From positions 2,438,789-2,502,788 of the forward strand of contig NZ_CM001776.1 in the NCBI RefSeq assembly GCF_000332275.1: DNA of 64,000 nt, given 5' to 3'. Source of the DNA: Synechococcus sp. PCC 7336 (lineage in GTDB: Bacteria; Cyanobacteriota; Cyanobacteriia; Thermostichales; PCC-7336). A program made the translations under genes and the position numbers. Position 1 is the stretch's first letter, and every line of letters begins with the position of its first letter. Of this stretch, positions 36,655 through 44,952 are shown piece after piece. Under the pieces are notes generated by a model. That model saw nothing but the letters and a program-made list of their open reading frames with translations. It was not told the origin of the DNA and did not search any database.

Positions 36655-39600
36655 GCGTTGCGATCGCCCTCCTCAATCATCCAACTGATACTCAATCGCA
36701 CAGTTTGACCTGCTTTGAGTTTTGTGCCTAATTCGATCAAGAGTTCTTCCGCTGCTTTAAGCCCCAGATCCGTTTGACTCTCCTCACTGACTATCCGGGG
36801 AATGGGTTCTACCGGATGGGTCGCGCCTTGATTACCCTCTATGGGTTGAGGCTTGGATGGGGTTACTGGCAGCACTGGCGGTGGTGCTACGGGTTGGGGG
36901 GAGACTGGTTGAGGTGTTGGCGGCTGTGGTTTTGAGGGCTGCTGGGTCAGCAGCCTAACGGCCTGGTTTTGGGATTGCTTGAGTTGTAGCCCTAATCCCA
37001 TTGCATGCTCGTCGCTGCTGAGAGCCTTAGCTAGATTATCTAGAATGGTTTGCGCTTGAGTCTGACGCTCGTCCGTGAGGGCGTCAATGCCTTGGAAAAT
37101 ATCCCAGCTTACGCTCTCTAAGGTGCCGGTGAGGGTGGCGGCTTTTTTCAGACATTCAGCCATAGCGGATGCCGAAGTGGCGATCGCCGCTTCGGCCAAC
37201 GCCTCTATCACATCCTCAGGCTTTGCTGCATGAAGACGTTCCAGCATCGCTAGGGTGGTATTCGCGGTGGACATTCGGTCACAGGTCTTATCGAAATTTA
37301 GGGTATCCAGACTATCTTGCAAGGCTTGCACATAGCCCTGACAATTGTCCAAAGCAGCTGCGGACTTAGCTTGCACTTTAGTCTCTAGCTCAGAGACTGT
37401 ACTGGCCTTGCGCAAGGTGGCGACAGAGATGCCAAAGATCTCCTTTGCCCGTTGGATAGCAACGGTCCAATCGGCCTCGTCCGGGAGCTTTTGCTCCCGC
37501 AGTTCGCAGTCGTTGAGAATCTCTTTGAGGGTGACATCTATAGGGGTATTGTGGCGGAAAAAGCTGCGTCCGGTTTGCTCTGCATAGGTGAGAATCACCA
37601 GGTTTTGCAACTCCTTGGCAAGGCCCATGGGTTTGGGTTGGTCCATCCACTGGCGAAGCTGGCTCACTTGTGGAATGCCCCCTAATTCAGCGATCTTTTT
37701 CGTAAAGTGATGCTTCCAATGCTGCCCCAGCACAAAATGGGTGGCGTCGGTGCCCATTTCACCGAGCATCAGAGGATTGGCGATCTGGCGTAGCAGGGGA
37801 CGCACTGGCCGATCGACCTCCACACGACCATCGGCGGTTTGAGCAGCCTGAATCAAGTACGGGTAAATCTTTTGTAGGTTGCTGGTCTTAACATCTGCTT
37901 CAAAGTCCGGTGCTGCTGGGAACTCGTGGGTGAGGGCCTGCTTTAGCAGATGGTGCATGCCAGCGGCTAGGTTAGCTGCCATTGGGGGTTGCAGGTCGAA
38001 CCCTACCTGTAAAGAGACAAACTGCTCATGCAATTCCAGACTGGCGGAAGTATCTAAAGACTCATGAACTTTGCTAATGCCATAGGCAGCATCCAGGTGG
38101 TTCTTGACCCGCTGTCGCAGTACACTGCGCTGGTTTGCAAGCAGGGATTTAGCGGTTTGTCGATCCTGGGGAGAGAGATGGTTGGCATATCCTGAGAACC
38201 GTTCCCCCGCGAGCACATATTCCAGAATCAACAGGGTACCGAGATCTTTCTGGGCATCTTCGCTAAAGAATGAGGGAATCCAGCAGAGGGTTTTGGCTCC
38301 TTCGGGATGGCTCTCTTTGAAGGATTCACACTTTTGGCGGTCATCCTTGGGGGAAAAGGTTGGTTCATCAAAGGGATAGTCGATGACGATCTTCCAGCAT
38401 TCGTCCAGGTTTTCTAGAGAGGCTTCGGGCAGTTCCCGAATATTGCCAAAGATCGCCACACAGGAGCGCTTGGTATGTTTCCAGGTGAACTCGTGGTATT
38501 GCTCGAACTGAGATTCTCCCTGAATGTTGAGCTGGGCATAGACCAGGTCTCGAACCAGGCGCACGCGGTTGCCTCGATTATCTTCCCGTTCGGCTTGCTT
38601 GAGGATGGTGTCGGTATCTACCCCAGAAAGCTGCACCGAAATGCTGGGGTTAGACAGTTCTTCGCCAATGCGAATCTCGCCGATGCTGGCAGCCCAGCTT
38701 TGGCAACGTCGCAGCACTTCATGGCTTTCTCGTCCGGGAATGGGGGATTTAATCGTACCGTGGTTGAGGTTGGCCAGCCGTTCGGCGTTGAGCCCTCGTA
38801 GGGACTCTACTTCAGGGACTAGGGCTGACAGCAGGAGGGTTTTCACCAGGCGATCGTCATTGCGAAAGGCGAGCCATTTAGGAGCGTTGAGGGGCAGTTT
38901 TTCAAGGTTTTCCAGACGACCGTGGGTTTTCTCTAGCTCGGGCAGTAGCTTTTGCTGATAGAGCCGTTTGGCGTTGTTAAAGTGAATCGCCATTTCGGGA
39001 CTAAAGGCTTCGTCACCGTGGGCCACCACGTCAAACAAGTCGCCTACCGGGACGATATCGCCAACGGCTAAGTTCTCGCGACGATCGACTAGGAGCTGCA
39101 TCATCACCTTTAGGGCGGTGCGTTCTCGTTGCAGCACACTGGAGACGGCAATTAGGGTCTGCACCAGGGCGGGGCTGAAGGGATACACCTTGCGGAACAT
39201 TTCCCGATCGCCTGTGCTGGTAAGCAGGGTATTCATCACCGATTCGCGCACCTTAGCAGTTTGTGCGAAGGCGGCATCGAGTTCTTCGCGGGCCGCTTTG
39301 CTTTTGCATTTGAGGACTCGTTTTTCGGCGATCGCAGGCAGGTTACGGTCTTCCAAGGTGATGCGATGGAAGCGGCCTTCCCAATGTTTGAGGGCATCGC
39401 TAAAGTTAAGCTTTTCGGCACCGGGGATAGAGTCGCCGATCAGTTCGCTGAGGTCGCGCTGACGGGCTACAAAGCTGATGATGGGGATGGGGCGATCGGC
39501 TAGCTGGGCTTCAACCAGTTTGGAGAGTTTTTGGCCTTCCTGGTGAATGAATGCCAGGTCGGTAGCGCGGCTGGCCAGCCAGAGGATGAGTTCATCCAGA

Positions 39601-40391
39601 AACAGGATTAAGGCATCGTAGCCAAGGGCTTTGGCATGTTTGCTAATGACCGATAATCCCCGATCGAGGGAGACAAAGGCTTCGCCCTGGGCACCGGCTT
39701 GTACGTCGTAGGAGCTAAAGAATTGCTTGACTAGGGCACTGATGAGTTGAGACCGTTCTTCATCGCCAGGACCCGCGATCGTGGCAGATTCAAAGCGATC
39801 GGCATTCCAGCCATCGGTTAACTCCCCCCAGCCGCTGTCGCTACTGGACCCTTCGTTAAGTTGGCTGAAGAAGGCTTCGTCGCCAATGCTTACCCGCAGG
39901 TTTTGGGCATCCCGAAAGAGCCCTTCGGCCAGATAGACGCCGGGGATAGGGGCATCGGGATGGTTGCGGCGAATGAAGTCTACATAGCCACCCAGGATGC
40001 ACGACTCCATATCGCGGGCACCGATCGCGTGGTAGGACACCAGTAGGAATTTCTTGCCGGTAATCCAGTCGTTGTGTTTGGTAATAGCCGGGGCTAGTTC
40101 TCTGATGCTTTTGGCTTCGGGAATGCCTTTTAAGATTAGGTTGAGGACGGCCATGAAGTGGCTTTTACCGCTGCCGAAGCTGCCGTGGAGGTAGCTAGCT
40201 TTGCTGCTGTTGCTTTGGATGGCGCTTTGAATAAAGCTGAGGGCGTTATCGAAGCAGTCTTTGAGTTCGGGGGTGACGACGTAGTCCCGCAAGGTGGCTT
40301 CGGGGTGGATGACGCCTTCGGTGAGTTTGAGAACGAAGTCGCCTTTTTGGACGCGCTCGGGAATGTCGATCAGGTCTTTGATGAGTGTCAT
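36651..40391 (-). CDS. pglY: BREX type 2 ATPase PglY (BrxC-like)
   Basis: 1246 aa, the expected size. The P-loop GSFGSGKSHFMAVLNLIL lies near residues 70-87 and Walker B LILFLDELILWLASRA near 263, both in the N-terminal ATPase domain shared with BrxC. A long helical body follows and a Pro-rich linker (QPPTPQPVSPQPVAPPPVLPV) precedes the C-terminal 90 residues. PglY is required for type 2 BREX defence; by analogy with BrxC it probably forms an ATP-driven ring. It follows a small gene after 44 bp and overlaps pglZ by 4 bp. Confidence 0.92.
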   Translation of the reverse strand: MTLIKDLIDIPERVQKGDFVLKLTEGVIHPEATLRDYVVTPELKDCFDNALSFIQSAIQSNSSKASYLHGSFGSGKSHFMAVLNLILKGIPEAKSIRELAPAITKHNDWITGKKFLLVSYHAIGARDMESCILGGYVDFIRRNHPDAPIPGVYLAEGLFRDAQNLRVSIGDEAFFSQLNEGSSSDSGWGELTDGWNADRFESATIAGPGDEERSQLISALVKQFFSSYDVQAGAQGEAFVSLDRGLSVISKHAKALGYDALILFLDELILWLASRATDLAFIHQEGQKLSKLVEAQLADRPIPIISFVARQRDLSELIGDSIPGAEKLNFSDALKHWEGRFHRITLEDRNLPAIAEKRVLKCKSKAAREELDAAFAQTAKVRESVMNTLLTSTGDREMFRKVYPFSPALVQTLIAVSSVLQRERTALKVMMQLLVDRRENLAVGDIVPVGDLFDVVAHGDEAFSPEMAIHFNNAKRLYQQKLLPELEKTHGRLENLEKLPLNAPKWLAFRNDDRLVKTLLLSALVPEVESLRGLNAERLANLNHGTIKSPIPGRESHEVLRRCQSWAASIGEIRIGEELSNPSISVQLSGVDTDTILKQAEREDNRGNRVRLVRDLVYAQLNIQGESQFEQYHEFTWKHTKRSCVAIFGNIRELPEASLENLDECWKIVIDYPFDEPTFSPKDDRQKCESFKESHPEGAKTLCWIPSFFSEDAQKDLGTLLILEYVLAGERFSGYANHLSPQDRQTAKSLLANQRSVLRQRVKNHLDAAYGISKVHESLDTSASLELHEQFVSLQVGFDLQPPMAANLAAGMHHLLKQALTHEFPAAPDFEADVKTSNLQKIYPYLIQAAQTADGRVEVDRPVRPLLRQIANPLMLGEMGTDATHFVLGQHWKHHFTKKIAELGGIPQVSQLRQWMDQPKPMGLAKELQNLVILTYAEQTGRSFFRHNTPIDVTLKEILNDCELREQKLPDEADWTVAIQRAKEIFGISVATLRKASTVSELETKVQAKSAAALDNCQGYVQALQDSLDTLNFDKTCDRMSTANTTLAMLERLHAAKPEDVIEALAEAAIATSASAMAECLKKAATLTGTLESVSWDIFQGIDALTDERQTQAQTILDNLAKALSSDEHAMGLGLQLKQSQNQAVRLLTQQPSKPQPPTPQPVSPQPVAPPPVLPVTPSKPQPIEGNQGATHPVEPIPRIVSEESQTDLGLKAAEELLIELGTKLKAGQTVRLSISWMIEEGDRNA

Positions 40392-40435
40392 GGGAGGGCT
40401 ACAGCTAGTCGTTTAGGATAAAAGGTGATGTAAGT

Positions 40436-40603
40436 CTATGGACTCTGTTCTGGCTTATTGATATCCTGCTGTGTCAGGTATTCTTCTGGGGACTGGGCAA
40501 TGCTTTCCTCCGCAAGCGGTTGATTGACTAACACTTGCATCGGCAGTAGTTTTTCGGTACGGCTCAAGGGTTGAACGTTTTGAATGAATGGCTCTAATGT
40601 CAT
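40436..40603 (-). CDS. Small antitoxin-like protein
   Basis: 55 aa from ATG at 40603, overlapping the hepT stop as ATGA. MTLEPFIQNVQPLSRTEKLLPMQVLVNQ resembles the N-terminus of short cyanobacterial proteins often found next to toxin-antitoxin pairs (pattern: PRxxKLxLMQxLxxEL), but those continue for 20-30 more residues; this one ends early with NKPEQSP. It may be a truncated antitoxin fused into the operon. The frame is open further upstream, within hepT, but that is a shadow. Confidence 0.5.
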   Translation of the reverse strand: MTLEPFIQNVQPLSRTEKLLPMQVLVNQPLAEESIAQSPEEYLTQQDINKPEQSP

Positions 40604-40971
40604 GATTTGTCTGACTCCTGAGCGTCGTTTTCTGCCTGGTTGAGCATGGCCTGAATGATAGGTTTTAGTCGTTGTAAATCTTGCTGGCAGGTGGTCCATA
40701 GGACGTCTAGCTTGACGCCGAAGTAGGCATGGATTAGCTTATCTCGCATACCAGTGATGCCTTTCCAGGGAATGTCTGGGTACGGCTCTGTGAGGGAGGT
40801 CGGAAGCTTCTTGGTGGCCTCGCCGATGACTTCAATGGCGCGGGTGAGTGCAAAGATGGTTTTTTCATCGGCTTCAAATTCGTCGAAGGCCATACCGTCT
40901 ACGAATCGTTCGGCTGCGGCAATATGCGTCAAGATATCTTGCAGATAGTCGCGACTATCTCGTCTAGTCAT
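40600..40971 (-). CDS. hepT: HEPN-domain toxin HepT
   Basis: 123 aa. DUF86/HepT family. The catalytic motif Rx4-6HxY is RDKLIHAY near residue 72, preceded by PWKGITGM; the N-terminal YLQDILTHIAAAERFV is the usual helix. HepT is an RNase whose tyrosine in the motif is nucleotidylated by MntA to silence it. Here the HepT start overlaps the mntA stop by 4 bp. The pair lies inside the BREX operon, between pglX and pglY. Confidence 0.92.
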   Translation of the reverse strand: MTRRDSRDYLQDILTHIAAAERFVDGMAFDEFEADEKTIFALTRAIEVIGEATKKLPTSLTEPYPDIPWKGITGMRDKLIHAYFGVKLDVLWTTCQQDLQRLKPIIQAMLNQAENDAQESDKS

Positions 40972-41267
40972 AGATAGATAACCTCCTGCAAAATCCTTTG
41001 GCCGATGTTGGCTTTGAGGGCATCTTTCATCACTAGATCGACTTTTTTGCCGAGGGTATCGCTGAGTTGGTTTTCGAGATGGCAGAAGGTAAATAGCCCA
41101 AATCGAAAGTTGGGATCGAATTCGACTAAGACATCGACATCGCTGTCGTCGGTTTGCTCGCCCCGTACATAGGAGCCAAAAATACCGAGCTGGCTAATAT
41201 GGTAGTCCTTCTGAAGGGTTGGCTTCAGTTGAGTGAGTTGGGTTTTGAGGGTTTCCAGGGGGTCCAT
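40968..41267 (-). CDS. mntA: MNT-type nucleotidyltransferase antitoxin MntA
   Basis: 99 aa from ATG at 41267. Minimal nucleotidyltransferase: GIFGSYVRGEQTDDSDVDVLVEFDP near residue 28 gives GSxxRGxxxxxSDxDxxV with three metal-binding acidic residues (the two in DVD and a later Asp in KKVDLV). Such proteins add AMP to HepT and so act as antitoxin. The frame extends upstream to 41366 over the pglX end but has no similarity there. 34 bp separate it from the pglX stop. Confidence 0.9.
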   Translation of the reverse strand: MDPLETLKTQLTQLKPTLQKDYHISQLGIFGSYVRGEQTDDSDVDVLVEFDPNFRFGLFTFCHLENQLSDTLGKKVDLVMKDALKANIGQRILQEVIYL

Positions 41268-41301
41268 AGGGGTCGATTTTATTTTCCATTGTGGAGCAGA
41301 A

Positions 41302-44300
41302 TTACTTTTGTCTTTTACGCTTCTGTTTGCCTTGGGTTTTAGGTGGCTTCCAGGCGCGGAGCTCATCTAGGGTTTTGTCCATTTGGCGGGCTTCGTCTTG
41401 GATGAAGCCTTCGTAGTAGTCGCCCATTTTGAGGTTATAGGTGGGGTCTAGGTCGTTGTGCCATTGTTTGAGCCAGGGTAGCAGTTCGAGCAGGCAGCTG
41501 AGCAGGGGGAGTAGGCGCGGGTCGTCGCGACCACCGAAGTTTTCTTTGACTTCGATGTAGTAAATGCTGATGGCCTGGGTGAGTTGAAGGTGGTTATAGC
41601 CTGCCCAGGCGATGACGGGGAAACTGTCGGGGCCTTCGCAGTGGGGGAAGCTGACCCAGCGTTCTTTGGGGACGTCGAGTTTGCCGCGCAGTTTCCAGTA
41701 GTGGGTTTTGGTGAAGTCTTTGGTGGCGTATTTGGGAGGGACGGGGATGGTGCCGATGTCTTGCTCTTTTTGGCGTTTGGCGGCGGTGCTGTCGAGGTGG
41801 TTGGGGTCGTTTTTGGACAGGTGGGTGCGGGCGTCGATCGTGTCTTCTTGGCGTTGCAGTGCCCAGGTGTGTTGCCAGTCTTGGCGTTTGCGCAGGCCGG
41901 AGTCTTTGTAGCGCAGGATGGGGAGGAGGGGGACGGTTTGTTTGTCGATGAGTTCGTCGATGAGTTTTTGGAGGTTGAAGGCGGGGTCGTTGCGGTAGAG
42001 TTCGCCGACTTGCAGGAGGTCGGGGTCTTGGCGGGTGATGTCGGCGAGTTTGGCGGTGGAGATGAGGGTGGGATCGGGGAGTTTGGCGGTGGGGATGCCG
42101 TCATCGTTCATGCGGCCATCGAAGTCGAAGTAGCTTTCGATGCGATTGAGAAGCCAGGTTTGGAGGGCTCTTTCGAGTTGGGAGTCCCAGGGTTCGGTGT
42201 TCCAGCGGCGCTTATAATTTGTTTGTTCGATTAGCCGAATATTCTTGTTTTTCTCAATGAGACTGATACGCTCCTGAACAACTTTTTTATAGCTCTCAGG
42301 CCAATCAATTGGCAGCTCTATAATTGATACCGCATTTAGTCGCTCAAACCATTTAGTTTGTAATTTTCCATCTCGCATTTGTCGAGCCATAACAATTTCA
42401 AAGGCTCTTTGTCCAATATCAATTGGAGGTGGTTCTGATCGACTAGTGGGCGATTCTTGCAATAGTCCATATGACTGATAGCTTTCCCAATCCAGTTCCT
42501 CTTGGAGTGAAATCATCTTCTGGAGTATGAGAATTCTTTTTTCTCGATAATCCTTCAATAGATCCTTATGCTTACTATACAAGCCTAAGGCTTGAGCAGG
42601 AGTATAACAATCAAGAAGACCTGCAAGTTCATTTATTTGACTTGATATCCTTAAAGAATATTGCTTAGGAATAGGAAACTGTTTTAGTTTTGTTCCATCA
42701 AATTCATAGAAATCATGCCATTTTTCATCTTTAGAGGATGCGCCACCAGGTCCACCTTTATTATGAAAGACCTGCTGCATCCAAAAGCAGCCGATCGCAC
42801 TATTGAGCAACCCCAACAACCCCAAATGCTCATCCTCAGTAGCCCCCTCCGGCAGCTTGATCACAGGCGCTGATTGCTTGAAGACTTTGCCACCGCGATC
42901 TAGGACGAAGTGGTTGTGGGTAGCGACAAAGGCAAATGCGATCGATCTTGGATTTCTAAACCGATGAGTTAGAAAACGATTCCACTCCCACCAAGTTCGA
43001 TTCAATTCTCGATGATCCCCACCAAGTTCACGTCTTCTCCAGAGATTTTCCTTATGAGGCCACAGGAAATGATGAACGGCTAGACCATCTTCTTCAGATA
43101 CAGGCTTCAATTCCTCATTGTATGGAAATAAGACATGCTCTGGTTCATAGATGCCCCAGTCTCGGACGTGCTCACCTTGAATCATTACTAATTGATGCTC
43201 AGGTTTAATTCCTCGTCGAGGAAGTACGCCATTCGGCATCAAGTAAGTGTCATCAGCACGAGTGAGGCATAAAGAACATATAGTCTCAATCACATCTTTT
43301 AGTCTTTTGATGTTTAATTTCTCAATGGCAGTTTTTAACTCAGTTGCTCCTCCACCTCCAATACTCCACGGGTGCTTATGAAACAACTCCCGCTGCGAAT
43401 CTGCCACACTCACAAACTCACTCTCCGAACCCTCTACATCTACTTGCTCAGTAATCGCAGACCACACTAACCCCTGCGCCGCATCCTCCGGTGTACTCGG
43501 CTCCCCCCGTATTCCCATCACCGTGCGAATCACACTCGCCACCGGAGCCCGATTCCGCCCAAACAAAATTACAGTTGGTGTCCCATGCCCTGGAATATAA
43601 GCCCCACTCGTATCAATCACATGGGTCAAATCCACCTTAGGAAAAAATGTCTCAATCAACTTCTTACCAAACTCTCGTTTCATAAACGAGTTCGCCGTAA
43701 TCTGCCCCGTAAACCCACCCTTCACCGCCAAACCAAAAATCCGCTCCATAAACGGCACAGCCAGTGAGTACTGACGATGGCAAGCCTCATACCGCTCCCG
43801 ATAGGCCGCATTTAATGCCTTATCCCTCGGCACAATATACGGCGGATTGGCCACCACTGCATGGTAATATTCCCCTCGCAAAATCCCATTCAGCGCCGCA
43901 ATATCCTCCGTCTGAAAATGATGCGACATCGGTGCCCAATCCCCCAGCACCAACTGACTCCCCTCCCCATGCAACAACGAATCCCCGCAAGCTAAATTAA
44001 ACTTAAACCCCGGCGCATTCTTCAGCTTCGTAATTCCACTCGCCCTCATCGCCGCCAACAACAACCGAAACCGAGCAATGGCGATCGCATAAGGATTCAC
44101 ATCCACCCCATGCACAGCATCCAACGCCCGCTGCGCCAACGCCCGCACATAAGTCCCAGGCTCTTTCCTTTGCCACCGATCCAAAATCCGCTCAAACGCC
44201 CCCAACAAAAAGTGACCACTCCCACAAGCCGGGTCGATCGTGCGAAAATCCTGCAACCCAAACTCCTCAATGGCTGGGTCCAGAGTGCGATCTAGAATAA

Positions 44301-44940
44301 ACTCCTCCACAAAAATTGGCGTCTGCAACAGCGCATACTTCTTCCGCGCCGCCTTCGACAAGTCCTGATACAAATCCCCTAAAAACCGCGTATCCCAAGC
44401 CGAGTCAGTGAAATCATGAACCAGAGTGCCCGTTGCTGAATCAATCGTCTGAAAAAACCGTAGCAATACCCCAGCCGCATCCCCACTCAACCAGTTAGGC
44501 AACTCAAACAGCGGGTTACGATCCAGAAAAATTGCCCCCATCCCCGGCAACCGACCCAGCTCCCGAAACACCGCCAGCAGATAGTCCCGATCCGTCTCCG
44601 TCGGATGTGCCCGAAAGTACAGCTCATGCTCGTCCCGAGCCCGTTGCAAACCGTCGCCAGGTCCAGCCAGTCGAGGTGACTCCACCAAGCCGTTATCTTC
44701 CAAAAACCGAGCAAACACCGCCCCCAACACCCAGGCCACCGCCACTTGAGTGGCATAATCCGCACGCCACTGCCCATAGCTCAGCGCAGTCCGCTCAGCC
44801 CTCTGTGCCCTGTCATACTCCACCCTCAGAGTTTCACCGACCTCCGGCACCTCCGCTAAGTCACTCCGCTCTGCTAAATCCTTTTCTAGCAGTGACACAA
44901 CCCTTTGCAAGCCACTCAGCAACAGTCCGCGATCGACCAT
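41302..44940 (-). CDS. pglX: BREX type 2 adenine-specific DNA methyltransferase PglX
   Basis: 1212 aa. N6-adenine methyltransferase that marks host DNA at the BREX site. Motif I DPACGSGHFLLGAFERIL is near residue 238 and the catalytic NPPY (VVANPPYIV) near 361. The N-terminus (residues 1-220) is helical and family-specific. The region from about residue 515 to 905 probably contains target recognition. It is AT-rich in two blocks (42931-43390 and 42220-42780) within an otherwise GC-rich gene, which suggests recombination. The last 260 residues are GC-rich, with a basic tail (KTQGKQKRKRQK). pglW lies 12 bp upstream. Confidence 0.93.
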   Translation of the reverse strand: MVDRGLLLSGLQRVVSLLEKDLAERSDLAEVPEVGETLRVEYDRAQRAERTALSYGQWRADYATQVAVAWVLGAVFARFLEDNGLVESPRLAGPGDGLQRARDEHELYFRAHPTETDRDYLLAVFRELGRLPGMGAIFLDRNPLFELPNWLSGDAAGVLLRFFQTIDSATGTLVHDFTDSAWDTRFLGDLYQDLSKAARKKYALLQTPIFVEEFILDRTLDPAIEEFGLQDFRTIDPACGSGHFLLGAFERILDRWQRKEPGTYVRALAQRALDAVHGVDVNPYAIAIARFRLLLAAMRASGITKLKNAPGFKFNLACGDSLLHGEGSQLVLGDWAPMSHHFQTEDIAALNGILRGEYYHAVVANPPYIVPRDKALNAAYRERYEACHRQYSLAVPFMERIFGLAVKGGFTGQITANSFMKREFGKKLIETFFPKVDLTHVIDTSGAYIPGHGTPTVILFGRNRAPVASVIRTVMGIRGEPSTPEDAAQGLVWSAITEQVDVEGSESEFVSVADSQRELFHKHPWSIGGGGATELKTAIEKLNIKRLKDVIETICSLCLTRADDTYLMPNGVLPRRGIKPEHQLVMIQGEHVRDWGIYEPEHVLFPYNEELKPVSEEDGLAVHHFLWPHKENLWRRRELGGDHRELNRTWWEWNRFLTHRFRNPRSIAFAFVATHNHFVLDRGGKVFKQSAPVIKLPEGATEDEHLGLLGLLNSAIGCFWMQQVFHNKGGPGGASSKDEKWHDFYEFDGTKLKQFPIPKQYSLRISSQINELAGLLDCYTPAQALGLYSKHKDLLKDYREKRILILQKMISLQEELDWESYQSYGLLQESPTSRSEPPPIDIGQRAFEIVMARQMRDGKLQTKWFERLNAVSIIELPIDWPESYKKVVQERISLIEKNKNIRLIEQTNYKRRWNTEPWDSQLERALQTWLLNRIESYFDFDGRMNDDGIPTAKLPDPTLISTAKLADITRQDPDLLQVGELYRNDPAFNLQKLIDELIDKQTVPLLPILRYKDSGLRKRQDWQHTWALQRQEDTIDARTHLSKNDPNHLDSTAAKRQKEQDIGTIPVPPKYATKDFTKTHYWKLRGKLDVPKERWVSFPHCEGPDSFPVIAWAGYNHLQLTQAISIYYIEVKENFGGRDDPRLLPLLSCLLELLPWLKQWHNDLDPTYNLKMGDYYEGFIQDEARQMDKTLDELRAWKPPKTQGKQKRKRQK

Positions 44941-44952
44941 GATGTTATCCCC

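Noticed and set aside
41448-42104. A 218-codon Pro/Ser/Thr-rich frame in another frame of pglX
   Set aside because: Low-complexity product from the GC-rich end of pglX; the pglX frame has clear homology there.
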